Shown here in pieces: positions 22,388 to 31,279 of a DNA stretch of 41,473 bases. Numbering within the stretch: position 1 is the stretch's first letter; every line of letters starts with the position of its first letter. Source of the stretch: Lachnospiraceae bacterium (GTDB lineage Bacteria > Bacillota > Clostridia > Lachnospirales > Lachnospiraceae). The notes under the pieces are model-generated. The model was given only the letters and a program-made list of their open reading frames with translations. It made no database searches and was not told the DNA's origin. The stretch is taken from contig JAFLTB010000017.1 of NCBI GenBank assembly GCA_022510605.1, forward strand, positions 1 through 41,473, written 5' to 3'. Made by a program: the position numbers and the translations under genes.

Positions 22388-23714
22388 AATAATCAGCCAG
22401 GGCCGTATTTATCCAATAGGAGGAATCCTCCTGAATATCCGAAAGTCCTGTTAACGCGTCATGGTGTGAACGCAATGGATATTTATGGGTAATAATTGGC
22501 ACAGCAATGTCTCTGTTACCCTGTGCCCTTTGCTCTAAAATATAGGCTTCCCTTTCCTGGGTTTGTACCGTTATTTCATAACTGTAAATCATAGTGTCTG
22601 CCATGGAAACCAGCATGATAAGGAAGGCGCCTGTTACAACAATGACAAGGGATTTCCTTACATTTTGAGATGACCGTATACGTTCACTTATATATTCATG
22701 GCTGAACAAAGTGCCAACGGCACACACTGCGTAAACACATACAATAAACCATGTCCGCTCAGGCGAAGTCGGCGCCGCCAGCATACAGTAGGCAGACAGG
22801 AGCGAACCTGAAGCATATATGCCCGATTCAAGCCGCATTTCTTTCATGCCTGCCTCTTGCATGTTGTGAGTATACTGCCTGAATAGCACAAGCCAAAGAA
22901 TACAAAGTACCCCAACAAAGCAGACCCAATAATAGTCTATTACAAAAAATTTGAAAAGCAGAGACAGATTTTCACTAATATCCATACGGGCCTGGTTTCC
23001 TGGTGCAAGTACAAGAAAGGCAAATCCCATGAGGCTGCCTGCATAGCCACAGATAATCGGAATACGAATCTTTATTTTTAATGCAAAGCGAAAATAAAGC
23101 AAATACAATGTCAGAATCACCAGCATTCCCGCACTGATATTTTCCATTCCCCAGCCCGCAGCCACACCAAGTATAACAGTAAGGACACCCCAAAGGGGGC
23201 TTTTCATCGTGTCCCCGGAAAAGCAGGCATATCTTCGATAAATATAAACCATTCCCAGAACCGGAATCGATGTCCACAAATAATTGGCAGAGCCACACAT
23301 CCAAAACATAACCTGTCCATAATCCGGCACACAGAACCAAAGCAATATATGAATCCCCAGATACAAAAACAGGCTATGCTTATTAGTACCTTTACAAATA
23401 AAGTATACAAGTCCCGTCACCAGAAAATACGCAATGGTGTTTATAAAATCAAAAACATAGGAAGGCAGGTAGGAAAAGCAGGTGGCAAAGAGAAACCCTT
23501 CTACCCTTCCACCCATATTGCGATAAAACCATACAGCGGAATTTATCACATCCTTCAGGGATGTAATTTTAGCAGTTCCGCCAAATGCAACATGCGGTAT
23601 ATATCTATAGTCATCTGCCAGATAAGGCGTTACATAATTTATCAGAAAAACGCAAACAAAAAGAATTGCTATCGTGCCAACCCATAGAACCCGTTTGTCA
23701 AAATTTTTCTTCAT
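22359..23714 (-). CDS. Polytopic membrane protein, DUF6056-like
   Basis: 451 residues with about 11-12 hydrophobic helices. The first helix is followed by YVTPYLADDYRYIPHVAFGG and then NMGGRVEGFLF. An acidic DD motif after the first helix and a GR motif in the next loop are typical of DUF6056 and related GT-C glycosyltransferase-like membrane proteins. The C-terminus is a soluble tail. The biochemical role is unknown; glycolipid or polymer glycosylation is possible. The ATG at 23714 is supported by GGAAAGG upstream, so 17 codons of longer frame are dropped. It is the last gene of the ABC3-ABC2-DUF6056 operon, 20 bp after the second exporter. Confidence 0.75.
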   Translation of the reverse strand: MKKNFDKRVLWVGTIAILFVCVFLINYVTPYLADDYRYIPHVAFGGTAKITSLKDVINSAVWFYRNMGGRVEGFLFATCFSYLPSYVFDFINTIAYFLVTGLVYFICKGTNKHSLFLYLGIHILLWFCVPDYGQVMFWMCGSANYLWTSIPVLGMVYIYRRYACFSGDTMKSPLWGVLTVILGVAAGWGMENISAGMLVILTLYLLYFRFALKIKIRIPIICGYAGSLMGFAFLVLAPGNQARMDISENLSLLFKFFVIDYYWVCFVGVLCILWLVLFRQYTHNMQEAGMKEMRLESGIYASGSLLSAYCMLAAPTSPERTWFIVCVYAVCAVGTLFSHEYISERIRSSQNVRKSLVIVVTGAFLIMLVSMADTMIYSYEITVQTQEREAYILEQRAQGNRDIAVPIITHKYPLRSHHDALTGLSDIQEDSSYWINTALADYYGVDTITGQ

Positions 23715-23734
23715 ATAAAAACCTAACCTTTCCT

Positions 23735-25543
23735 CTACTGATACCGCCCCGCCTGGACATTCCACATTTCCGCATATATTCCGGATTTTCCAAGCAGTTC
23801 CTTATGGGTTCCCTGCTCCACAATCCGGCCTTCTTTCATCACATAAATGGTATTTGCATTTCGTGTTGTAGACAGCCTGTGGGATATAAAGAGAACTGTC
23901 TTCTCATTTGCCACTTCATTCATTGCCATATTCAGCTTATACTCTGCAATGGGGTCCAGGGCAGAGGAAGGTTCATCCAGAAATACCAGTCCGGCATTTT
24001 TGTAAAAGGCCCTTGCCACCGCAAGCTTTTGTTCCTCGCCGCCGGATAAATCAACTCCGGAATCATCAAACTCCTGTGTCAGCTGTGTATCCATTCCATT
24101 TGGCAGAGTCTGATAACGGGACATAAATCCACTTTTTTCAAAGGCCTGAAGGATTCCTGGTTCATCCTGCTCCTTTACCAAATCCATTACAACATTTTCC
24201 GACACCTTGCCTGCAAACATCTGGAAATCCTGAAATACAATTCCAATATATTTCCGGTACTCATTTATATCAAACTCTTTGATATTGATGCCATTTAATA
24301 AAATTTCACCCCCCGTCGGGTCATACAGCCGAAGCAGCAGTTTTATCAGCGTGGTTTTACCAGCCCCATTATATCCCACCAGAGCAACCTTATCTCTGGC
24401 CTGAATCGTCATATTTATATTTTTAAGAATAAGACTGTCTTCGTTATATCCAAAGGAAACATTTCGGCATTCAAGGGTTCCGGAGCCCTTCGGGATTTCG
24501 CAGGTTTTCCTGTTTTCTATTTTTGTTTCCAGAGCCAAAAAGGTTCTTATTTTTTCCACATACAGGCTCGTCTCCATTGCATATGGCCCTAAATCAATTA
24601 TGGTGCTTAATCCCCTGCGCAGATTGGCCGCTGAATTGTATAACACTACAATTCCGCTAAAAGATATTGCCCCGTATAATACCGAACGAATAATTAAGTA
24701 CAGCACATACACAATATCCAGGGCAAAATCGGACACCAGATATTTCGCCACAAAATCCAGAACAAATCTTTTTTTGCCCATTCGTTTATTAATTTGATAT
24801 AACTCATCATTTGCCTCTTTAAATCCCCTGTGCAATTCAGCAGAAATCTCTTTATTTAACCGCAATTCCTTGGCATATTTTTTAAGATAAAATACCCTTT
24901 TTACACAATCCCTTTTTCTCTCCAGGGGAATTTCTTTCAACTTTATTTTATATTGCCACTTGTTCAGCAAATTTGAAAATATCGTTCGCAGGGCAAAGGA
25001 CAGCGCCACAAAAATAACCGAGGTAATATCCTGGGTGATAAAGAAGGCTCCATAACACGCCAGTACCGTTATGCAGCCAAATACCATCCGGATTAACTGC
25101 TCCGCCCGCTCAATGGCCCGGTCTGCCTGGGATACCGCCATAACAAAATCATTATAATATTCCGTATCATCATAGCAGGCAATATCCACCCTTCTTGCCT
25201 TATCATACAAAAGCATTTTCATCTTTTTCTGCGCAACCGGCAGAAACTTAAGCTTAATAAAATGCTCGTATAAATTGCTGATACCGGCTGCAATAATGTC
25301 CACTGCCAAAAACAGGAGTACCGTATAAAGCACGATTTTGTATGACCTTCCATGCTCTATTGCATCCAAAATAATATAAACGCATATTGTCTGCTCCAAA
25401 AAGTTAATCAGATTATGCCTTACCGCCTCTACGATAACACTGATTCCATATATCGGCGTGGCCCCGAACAGTATTCGCAGTACATACATATTATTTTTCA
25501 AAACACGTCGAATACTCATACTTTGTCTTTCTTCTCTATTCAT
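23735..25543 (-). CDS. ABC exporter, second of a pair
   Basis: 602 residues: six-helix exporter domain, then an ATPase domain with Walker A GYNGAGKTT, signature LSGGE, Walker B LVFLDEPSSALDP and ISHRLS. The end (EMWNVQAGRY) echoes the peptide-cluster exporter (ELFNYQAERY), so they belong to one subfamily. No peptidase domain. The ATG at 25543 overlaps the stop of the upstream exporter by 8 bp and uses GAGGTGG as ribosome site; the frame to 25642 is ignored. Tight coupling suggests it forms a heterodimer with that exporter. The substrate is unknown; no precursor peptide was found beside it. Confidence 0.92.
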   Translation of the reverse strand: MNREERQSMSIRRVLKNNMYVLRILFGATPIYGISVIVEAVRHNLINFLEQTICVYIILDAIEHGRSYKIVLYTVLLFLAVDIIAAGISNLYEHFIKLKFLPVAQKKMKMLLYDKARRVDIACYDDTEYYNDFVMAVSQADRAIERAEQLIRMVFGCITVLACYGAFFITQDITSVIFVALSFALRTIFSNLLNKWQYKIKLKEIPLERKRDCVKRVFYLKKYAKELRLNKEISAELHRGFKEANDELYQINKRMGKKRFVLDFVAKYLVSDFALDIVYVLYLIIRSVLYGAISFSGIVVLYNSAANLRRGLSTIIDLGPYAMETSLYVEKIRTFLALETKIENRKTCEIPKGSGTLECRNVSFGYNEDSLILKNINMTIQARDKVALVGYNGAGKTTLIKLLLRLYDPTGGEILLNGINIKEFDINEYRKYIGIVFQDFQMFAGKVSENVVMDLVKEQDEPGILQAFEKSGFMSRYQTLPNGMDTQLTQEFDDSGVDLSGGEEQKLAVARAFYKNAGLVFLDEPSSALDPIAEYKLNMAMNEVANEKTVLFISHRLSTTRNANTIYVMKEGRIVEQGTHKELLGKSGIYAEMWNVQAGRYQ

Positions 25544-27374
25544 TCGCTGCCACCTCCCCTTCATCATCCAAAGCAAAATAATTTTTTTCCTGAATCCGAT
25601 ACATCTCAGCGTATTTTCCGCCCTTTTGAAGTAATGTGTCATGGGTTCCCTGCTCTATCATTTCTCCCTGCTCCATCATATACACATAATCTGCATCCTT
25701 AACACAGGAAAGCCGATGGGAAATTAATACCGTTATTTTATCCTCCGATGCCTTCAGAATACTGGAAAATAATTTGTCCTCGGAAACAGGGTCCAGGGCG
25801 CTGGAGGGCTCATCGAATATTCCTATCTGGGCAGTCTTTGCAAAGGCTCTGGCAACCACTATTTTCTGATATTCGCCCCCAGACAGCAAAGCCCCATTAT
25901 CGTCAAACTCCTTTGTCAAAACAGTATGGATTCCCTCTGGCAGGGAGTTTATTTTGTCATAAATGCCCGCCAGCTTCAGGACTTCGAGCACCTGCTCATC
26001 GGTTCCCTCTCTCCCCATTAACACATTGCTTTTTATGGTTCCGGGAATAATGACGCCATCCTGAAAGGCGCAGGCAAATAAATTCCGATACTCCGCAAGA
26101 TTATATTCCCTTATATCCCGGCCATTGACATAAATCCTTCCCTCCGTAGGGTCATACAGCCGAAGCAGTAATTTAATAATCGTACTCTTGCCGGCTCCAT
26201 TGTGTCCCACAAAAACAATGCTTTTCTTTCCTTCCACTTCAAAGGATACGTTATGTAAAATATTCTTTTCCCCATCATAGGAAAAGGAAACGTTCTCAAA
26301 TTTAATGGAGGTTATATTTGCATCCGGGTGCAGGCCATCCTGGTTCTCCGGAATTTTTTCCTCGTAATTCATAAATTCTTTCAGGTTCGCTATCAGCATA
26401 CTGTTCTGAGTGCCGCGGTTAATGGCATTGATTACCCTTACCCATACCCAGGAGGCCGTTACCATAACGCTTGTCAAAACGGCCATTTGGGAAAAGGAAA
26501 TCCTGTTTTCCTGTGAAACAAGGGCCCGGTACCCACCATATAATAAGATTCCTTCAAAAATAACCATATAGGAAAATACATACTGCAATATTCCCAGAAT
26601 AAATGCTTTATTAAAATACCTTTTCCATATAGAGGCTTTTCCCTCTATGGCCTCATGGTACTGTCTGCTGATAACATGAAAAATATTGGATAACCGCAGC
26701 TCCTTCACGTATTCCGGAAGGTACATAATTCTGTTTACATACATTAACTTACGCTCAAAGGGCACTGCATCCAGATAGCGTTTATAATAAATCTCGTTCA
26801 TTTTGGGTGCAAAGAAAAAATTACCAATCAGAGGCGCAATGAGAAACACAATTGTCAGCGGATCAATTTCAACCATAGTATAGCACGCAAGAATACCTCC
26901 TATCGTACCTCCTATAACAGCACTCATGTTATCCACCGTATCACACAGCTTATTTCCCATATCATCCAGGGCCACAGAAAATTTGTCATAAAAATCACTG
27001 GTCTCAAAACAGGCAATTTCCATATTCTCTGACTTCTTGTAGACCTTCTCGTACAAACCATGAAAAACCTTAATGTCCAGCAGGGGAAATAAAACATCCC
27101 CACAATAGTACAGGAACAGTTCCAGCAGCAAACTGACGGTTCCAATGACAAGAACTGCAAGCAAAATATCTCCTGTCTCTTTCTCATTTTCTATCGCATC
27201 TAAAATATAGCGCACAAAAAAGGCGCTATAAAATACCCACATTAAATATTCGATAATCTGCTTGACAATAGAGACAATCACTCGTTTCTTTGATAACGAG
27301 GCAGTTAGCCGGACTGCATAAATATTATTTTTCAAAATTTGTTTCGTAAGATTACTTCGTTTCTTTTTGCCCAT
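25536..27374 (-). CDS. ABC exporter, first of a pair
   Basis: 612 residues. The N-terminal membrane domain spans about 20-330. The ATPase domain has Walker A GHNGAGKST, signature LSGGEYQK, a Walker B variant IGIFDEPSSALDP and ISHRLS. The ATG at 27374 has AGGGAGAG four bases upstream. It is the promoter-proximal gene of a three-gene operon. Both members of the pair have complete catalytic motifs, so either homodimers or a heterodimer could hydrolyse ATP. Export of a peptide or lipid-linked compound is likely from the family; nothing here fixes the substrate. Confidence 0.92.
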   Translation of the reverse strand: MGKKKRSNLTKQILKNNIYAVRLTASLSKKRVIVSIVKQIIEYLMWVFYSAFFVRYILDAIENEKETGDILLAVLVIGTVSLLLELFLYYCGDVLFPLLDIKVFHGLYEKVYKKSENMEIACFETSDFYDKFSVALDDMGNKLCDTVDNMSAVIGGTIGGILACYTMVEIDPLTIVFLIAPLIGNFFFAPKMNEIYYKRYLDAVPFERKLMYVNRIMYLPEYVKELRLSNIFHVISRQYHEAIEGKASIWKRYFNKAFILGILQYVFSYMVIFEGILLYGGYRALVSQENRISFSQMAVLTSVMVTASWVWVRVINAINRGTQNSMLIANLKEFMNYEEKIPENQDGLHPDANITSIKFENVSFSYDGEKNILHNVSFEVEGKKSIVFVGHNGAGKSTIIKLLLRLYDPTEGRIYVNGRDIREYNLAEYRNLFACAFQDGVIIPGTIKSNVLMGREGTDEQVLEVLKLAGIYDKINSLPEGIHTVLTKEFDDNGALLSGGEYQKIVVARAFAKTAQIGIFDEPSSALDPVSEDKLFSSILKASEDKITVLISHRLSCVKDADYVYMMEQGEMIEQGTHDTLLQKGGKYAEMYRIQEKNYFALDDEGEVAANE

Positions 27375-27409
27375 TTTTCTCTCCCTCGCTGCCTTCCATT
27401 TGTTGTCTG

Positions 27410-27438
27410 ATTATACCATTCCCTATCGTTTTTTGCAA
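27410..27438 (-). promoter_or_regulatory. Sigma-A promoter of the exporter-pair operon
   Basis: On the minus strand, TTGCAA (27438-27433), 17-bp spacer, TATAAT (27415-27410), 35 bp before the ATG at 27374. Confidence 0.65.
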
Positions 27439-27525
27439 TCTATATCGCACACAATTACTCATAAGCAATCGTCACTTAGCATAGCACGAGGGCACCGCAT
27501 CCGCCTCACTATTCATCAATCTCAA

Positions 27526-28380
27526 CTATTTATTCGATAATGTTAAGCATTCCATATAATAAAATGGTTTTATCCTTTTAACAATTTTCCCTAACGATTC
27601 TTCTTCCTTTTTATTATCATTGTAATCATATAAGATACTTGTCAAATATTCAGGTTGCGATTTGTATACAAATGAAACATAATTTTGACCAAATGCAACA
27701 GATGAAACTTTTGTCTTTTTCAACAATGATATGACATGTTCTTCTAATTCCGAATTACTAAATAATAAAGAGTTTCTAGTTAAACTAATAGAGCCACTTC
27801 CTTCTTCTTTTTGTGCTGATTTATCCGCTTTTGCTAAGCTAATTATTTTGTCAAAATCCTGCTCATACTCTTTTAAACATTCTTCAACGTCAGTGAATAT
27901 CTGTTCTCGATCTGTTTTTATATATGAATTATCACTACTTTCTATTTCTAATAGTAAAGATAAAAGCTCTTCGTTATCCTCTCCCCGAGTCCAAAATAAC
28001 GCATTCGCCGGTTCTTTTAATACAGTAGCATCCATTTTTTTACACATAATAGTATCAGATGAATTATTTTTATATATAAAATCTATACTGAAATCATCTG
28101 ACATATTTGCATTACTTTCAGATGTATCAAATACCAGTTTTTTTATCTTTGTATTATTACATAGTTTATATAACTTAATTACCATTTCCTGATCTGTTAT
28201 CTTTGAATCAAAAAATTCTGATGAAATATGTACTTCAGATATATTATCCGAAGATTGTGTTAACCAATGAGGATAAATAATCACTTTAAATGCCAATATC
28301 CTGATTACAAAAAATAACAATATTAACAAAATTATTATAACCGGAATCATAAATATTTTCTTCTTTTTATTTTTCAACAT
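27526..28380 (-). CDS. Membrane-anchored protein of unknown function
   Basis: 284 residues, not recognised. A lysine-rich start (MLKNKKKKIF) is followed by one strong hydrophobic helix (about 12-32); the rest is polar, so it is probably an N-terminally anchored extracellular or cytoplasmic domain. It is distinctly AT-rich compared with its neighbours. The ATG at 28380 has GGGGAGG eight bases upstream and overlaps the end of the amidase remnant by 14 bp, so the two were translationally coupled. This suggests that it once worked with that amidase, possibly as an immunity or partner protein. Confidence 0.65.
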   Translation of the reverse strand: MLKNKKKKIFMIPVIIILLILLFFVIRILAFKVIIYPHWLTQSSDNISEVHISSEFFDSKITDQEMVIKLYKLCNNTKIKKLVFDTSESNANMSDDFSIDFIYKNNSSDTIMCKKMDATVLKEPANALFWTRGEDNEELLSLLLEIESSDNSYIKTDREQIFTDVEECLKEYEQDFDKIISLAKADKSAQKEEGSGSISLTRNSLLFSNSELEEHVISLLKKTKVSSVAFGQNYVSFVYKSQPEYLTSILYDYNDNKKEEESLGKIVKRIKPFYYMECLTLSNK

Positions 28381-28663
28381 TATTATTGCCTCCCCATTTA
28401 TCATCCAAATATTTAATCAACTTTTCCAAGCTATCCAATTGTGCCTTTTCAGGTTTCTTAGCACCTGCCCCTTGCCAGAAATCTTTAAAATCTTGTACAA
28501 AACTTTCTTCTGAACTGAAATTACCCGTTAAAGCCACCCCTATTCTTCCGGTATTGTTTTTTGCAACATGCTCCCCTTTATAATTAATTGCACGTCCTTC
28601 ATAAATCTTACCATCAGGATATATATAGTGATAGTTTATATCAAATCTGATAATTTGACAACG
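28367..28663 (-). pseudogene. 5'-truncated PGRP / N-acetylmuramoyl-L-alanine amidase remnant
   Basis: Minus-strand frame of 98 codons without a usable start codon; it runs directly back into a TGA. The protein reads FDINYHYIYPDGKIYEGRA, then YKGEHVAKNNTGRIGVALTGNF. This is the C-terminal half of a peptidoglycan-recognition/amidase_2 domain. The N-terminal half, with the first zinc-binding histidine, is missing. It starts immediately after the BlaI-type gene, so the deletion junction lies at about 28665. It overlaps the start of the next gene by 14 bp. It is AT-rich like that gene. Enzymatic activity is not expected. Confidence 0.75.
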
Positions 28664-28676
28664 TCATATTTTCCTC

Positions 28677-29033
28677 TTATTCATTTTCCTCTATAATCCG
28701 CTTTAATTCCTCCAGCTGCCGTTTCGTCAGCTTCTTTTTTCTGGTAAAGGCTGTAACAAACTTGGACAGGGAGCCTTCAAAGCGCTCCTCCACAATCTGG
28801 GTGCTTTCCTGCTCCTGATACTGCTCTTCGCTAATCAGGGAAGTCACCACTGATTTCTGATTTTGGAAAATCCCGGCGTTGCAGAGATTTTTCAACACCG
28901 TATAGGTCGTGGATTTCTTCCATCCAAATTCCTCATTGCAGAGAGCCGCCAGTTCCCCGGACTTTATCGGCTCTTTCTCCCAGATTAGTTTTGCAAAAGC
29001 CAGTTCGCTTTCCGATAAAAAATTATTCCTCAC
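28677..29033 (-). CDS. BlaI/MecI-family repressor (second copy)
   Basis: 118-residue winged-helix repressor. The DNA-binding part is typical of the family: LSESELAFAKLIWEKEPIKSGELA, then WKKSTTYTVLKNLCNAGIF, and a C-terminal dimerisation helix. In known systems the repressor is cleaved when a BlaR1/MecR1 sensor is activated. The start is GTG at 29033 with GGAGG seven bases upstream. It follows two BlaR1-like genes on the same strand by 33 bp and should be in their operon. Its operator is probably at 33519-33571, where the promoter-overlapping repeat differs from the BlaI site at 35730. Confidence 0.9.
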   Translation of the reverse strand: MRNNFLSESELAFAKLIWEKEPIKSGELAALCNEEFGWKKSTTYTVLKNLCNAGIFQNQKSVVTSLISEEQYQEQESTQIVEERFEGSLSKFVTAFTRKKKLTKRQLEELKRIIEENE

Positions 29034-29066
29034 CTTTTTTCCTCCATTCTAAGCATTCGCCATTTA

Positions 29067-31244
29067 TTATTCCTGAATAACATATTGCAGTATACCGCCG
29101 CTCCCACTCCCTAAGTCGGCAGGAAGATAATAATCTTTATTTTCACCTTTATACATATTTCCCCGGAATCCCGTACTGTTTTCCGATAAATAATATACGT
29201 TGTCCTTTTCCGGGTCTACTACTTTGGTAAAAGCAGTTTCTCCGTATTCCGCTTCAAAAACACCCTCACTGGTGGCCATAAAAATATCATTTTCTCTGAT
29301 ACCATAGGAAAATTTCACCGTTTCACCCTGTAAGTCTTCCATTGCAAGGCCGGTATCCAGAGTATATTCTACCTCGCCGGTATGCATATTGCGGACATTC
29401 ATAATCATTTTCGCTTTGCTGGAAGCATCGTCTGTCATAGTGATAAAAAAATTATCCCCCGCTATACACGCTAATTCGTTTTCTTCTCCCTCAAAACTCT
29501 GCATTTTCATACCTTCCTCTCCCGCTCTCCAGTCATATAAACCGGCAATTTGGGAGTCTCCCCCAGGCATCAAAATGATATTTCCATCTGGACAAATGAC
29601 CATCTGATTATAATTCACCGCATCCTCTGCTATCCCATACTCCCGTGCCCTGGCCGGATTTACCGCTGCATATTTTTCTTCTGGCAGTTTTATCTCCGTC
29701 AACTCTCCCGTGGCACGGTCGATGCGAAACAGGTAGTTATGAATCAGATACCTTCGCTTGTCATACTTTTCCGGATTCTTATCATATTCCTCCTGTGAAA
29801 AGGGCATAGTATACTCCCCTGACTGGATATACATATTATCCTGGCCATCGAACTTTATACCCATAAGTTCTATGGGTTTGTCCTTTACTTTTTCCTTGTA
29901 CTCCTCAATGCCTGCCAGTTCCCATTTCTGCCACTGTCCATCTACTCTCTCTGCAATTCCCGGAAATTCCGTCCTGCCATTCTCGTCTTTCAGAAAAACC
30001 GCTTCCAATAAATTACCCCGGGCACTAAGGATTGTCTCACTATACGTGTTTTTTCCGGCCCAGCCAAAAAGAGACTTCACATCCTCTATATAAGACCTGT
30101 CTATCACCTGCTCCACATATACCTCCGACTTGGGTGTATCTTTCTTTGGCATCGGGGTGGCCGCTGGTTCAGACATCACTGAACAGCCAAACAGCAGAAT
30201 CACCGCCGCCAGCAGCAGAGAAGTCGCCGCCGTAGGCTTTCGGTATCGCATCACACTGCGAATCCGGTCCTTTACCACGCCGATACTGAATGCGGTGCTC
30301 TGCCCCAGTCCCTTCCCTCTGGTGGAGGTCAGCGCAATCAGAAGTGACGAATAGCACTTTTTGACATCACCGCCCATGCGGCGAATCACTGCCTCATCGC
30401 AGGACACCTCCATATCCTTTTCCATCAGACGATAGGCAAGCCACATCAGAGGATTAAACCAGTACAGCGAGCACACCAGAAACATAATCGGCTTAATCAG
30501 ATAATCCCGGCGCCGTATATGAATCCGCTCGTGGCATAAAATATATTCTCTGTCCTCTGCCGGTATGTTTTCTGCCAGATATATTTTGGGAGACAACAAT
30601 CCCGCCACAAAGGAATTATCCACCATGGGATGGGTATATACATTATCCTCTATCAACTTTGCATCGGATAATACAAAACGGAGCCGAAGCAGCGAACCCA
30701 CCAGAAAAACTATTAACAGGCAGACGCCAGCACCCCATACCAGTGTCAAAATCCCATCCATAGACAACACCTGTGGTCCTTCACCGATACTTTGCCCGGC
30801 TGTTCCTTCCTGCCCGGAAGCAGTTCCGTTAACGGCACTCTCCCCGGCTGAATTTCCGGCGGAATCCGTGACGGCAGTCTGGTCATAACTCTTTTCCGGC
30901 AGACGGTATCCATTTTTCTGGCCTCCCAGTTGCTGCCGGCTGGCCCTTTCCCATCTGGCCTTCATTCCCTCCACCGTCATTTCCTGCCGGCTCTCGGAGA
31001 CCTTCTCCTCCATTCCATCCGGCAGAAGGTGGTAAATCCCGGCCACCGAAACCGGGCACAAAAGTCGGAGCCCAAGCACCAGCCACAGAACATACATGCC
31101 CATCCGGGGCAGCTTTTTCATAAAGGGCCGGACAAGCAGGAAAAGCAAAACCATCAGCGAAGCGGTTATGCTGGTATCTATGAGATACCGCAGCAAACTG
31201 TTATCCGACACAATTGATATAATTTCCTTTAGCATCTCTCCCAT
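29067..31244 (-). CDS. BlaR1-like M56 metalloprotease sensor, copy B
   Basis: 725 residues. N-terminal membrane helices surround an M56 zinc protease: HERIH with H238, E239 and H242, and downstream DMEVSCDEAV with the probable third ligand E279. A later helix ends in LLFGCSV near 350. The C-terminal 370 residues are extracytoplasmic and lack the penicillin-binding transpeptidase motifs SxxK and KTG of true BlaR1. They form instead a repeat-rich, propeller-like domain ending LQYVIQE. The N-terminal half is nearly identical to the adjacent copy A. The ATG at 31244 has AGGAGG six bases upstream. The likely job is to sense an envelope signal and cleave a BlaI-type repressor. Confidence 0.88.
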   Translation of the reverse strand: MGEMLKEIISIVSDNSLLRYLIDTSITASLMVLLFLLVRPFMKKLPRMGMYVLWLVLGLRLLCPVSVAGIYHLLPDGMEEKVSESRQEMTVEGMKARWERASRQQLGGQKNGYRLPEKSYDQTAVTDSAGNSAGESAVNGTASGQEGTAGQSIGEGPQVLSMDGILTLVWGAGVCLLIVFLVGSLLRLRFVLSDAKLIEDNVYTHPMVDNSFVAGLLSPKIYLAENIPAEDREYILCHERIHIRRRDYLIKPIMFLVCSLYWFNPLMWLAYRLMEKDMEVSCDEAVIRRMGGDVKKCYSSLLIALTSTRGKGLGQSTAFSIGVVKDRIRSVMRYRKPTAATSLLLAAVILLFGCSVMSEPAATPMPKKDTPKSEVYVEQVIDRSYIEDVKSLFGWAGKNTYSETILSARGNLLEAVFLKDENGRTEFPGIAERVDGQWQKWELAGIEEYKEKVKDKPIELMGIKFDGQDNMYIQSGEYTMPFSQEEYDKNPEKYDKRRYLIHNYLFRIDRATGELTEIKLPEEKYAAVNPARAREYGIAEDAVNYNQMVICPDGNIILMPGGDSQIAGLYDWRAGEEGMKMQSFEGEENELACIAGDNFFITMTDDASSKAKMIMNVRNMHTGEVEYTLDTGLAMEDLQGETVKFSYGIRENDIFMATSEGVFEAEYGETAFTKVVDPEKDNVYYLSENSTGFRGNMYKGENKDYYLPADLGSGSGGILQYVIQE

Positions 31245-31279
31245 TTTCTTCCTCCTTTCAGGTGCCACGATGGCGTCGG

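Noticed and set aside
27479-27525. A 14-codon minus-strand frame (MNSEADAVPSCYAK) as a second precursor peptide
   Set aside because: No ribosome site, very short, and no leader; chance is likely.
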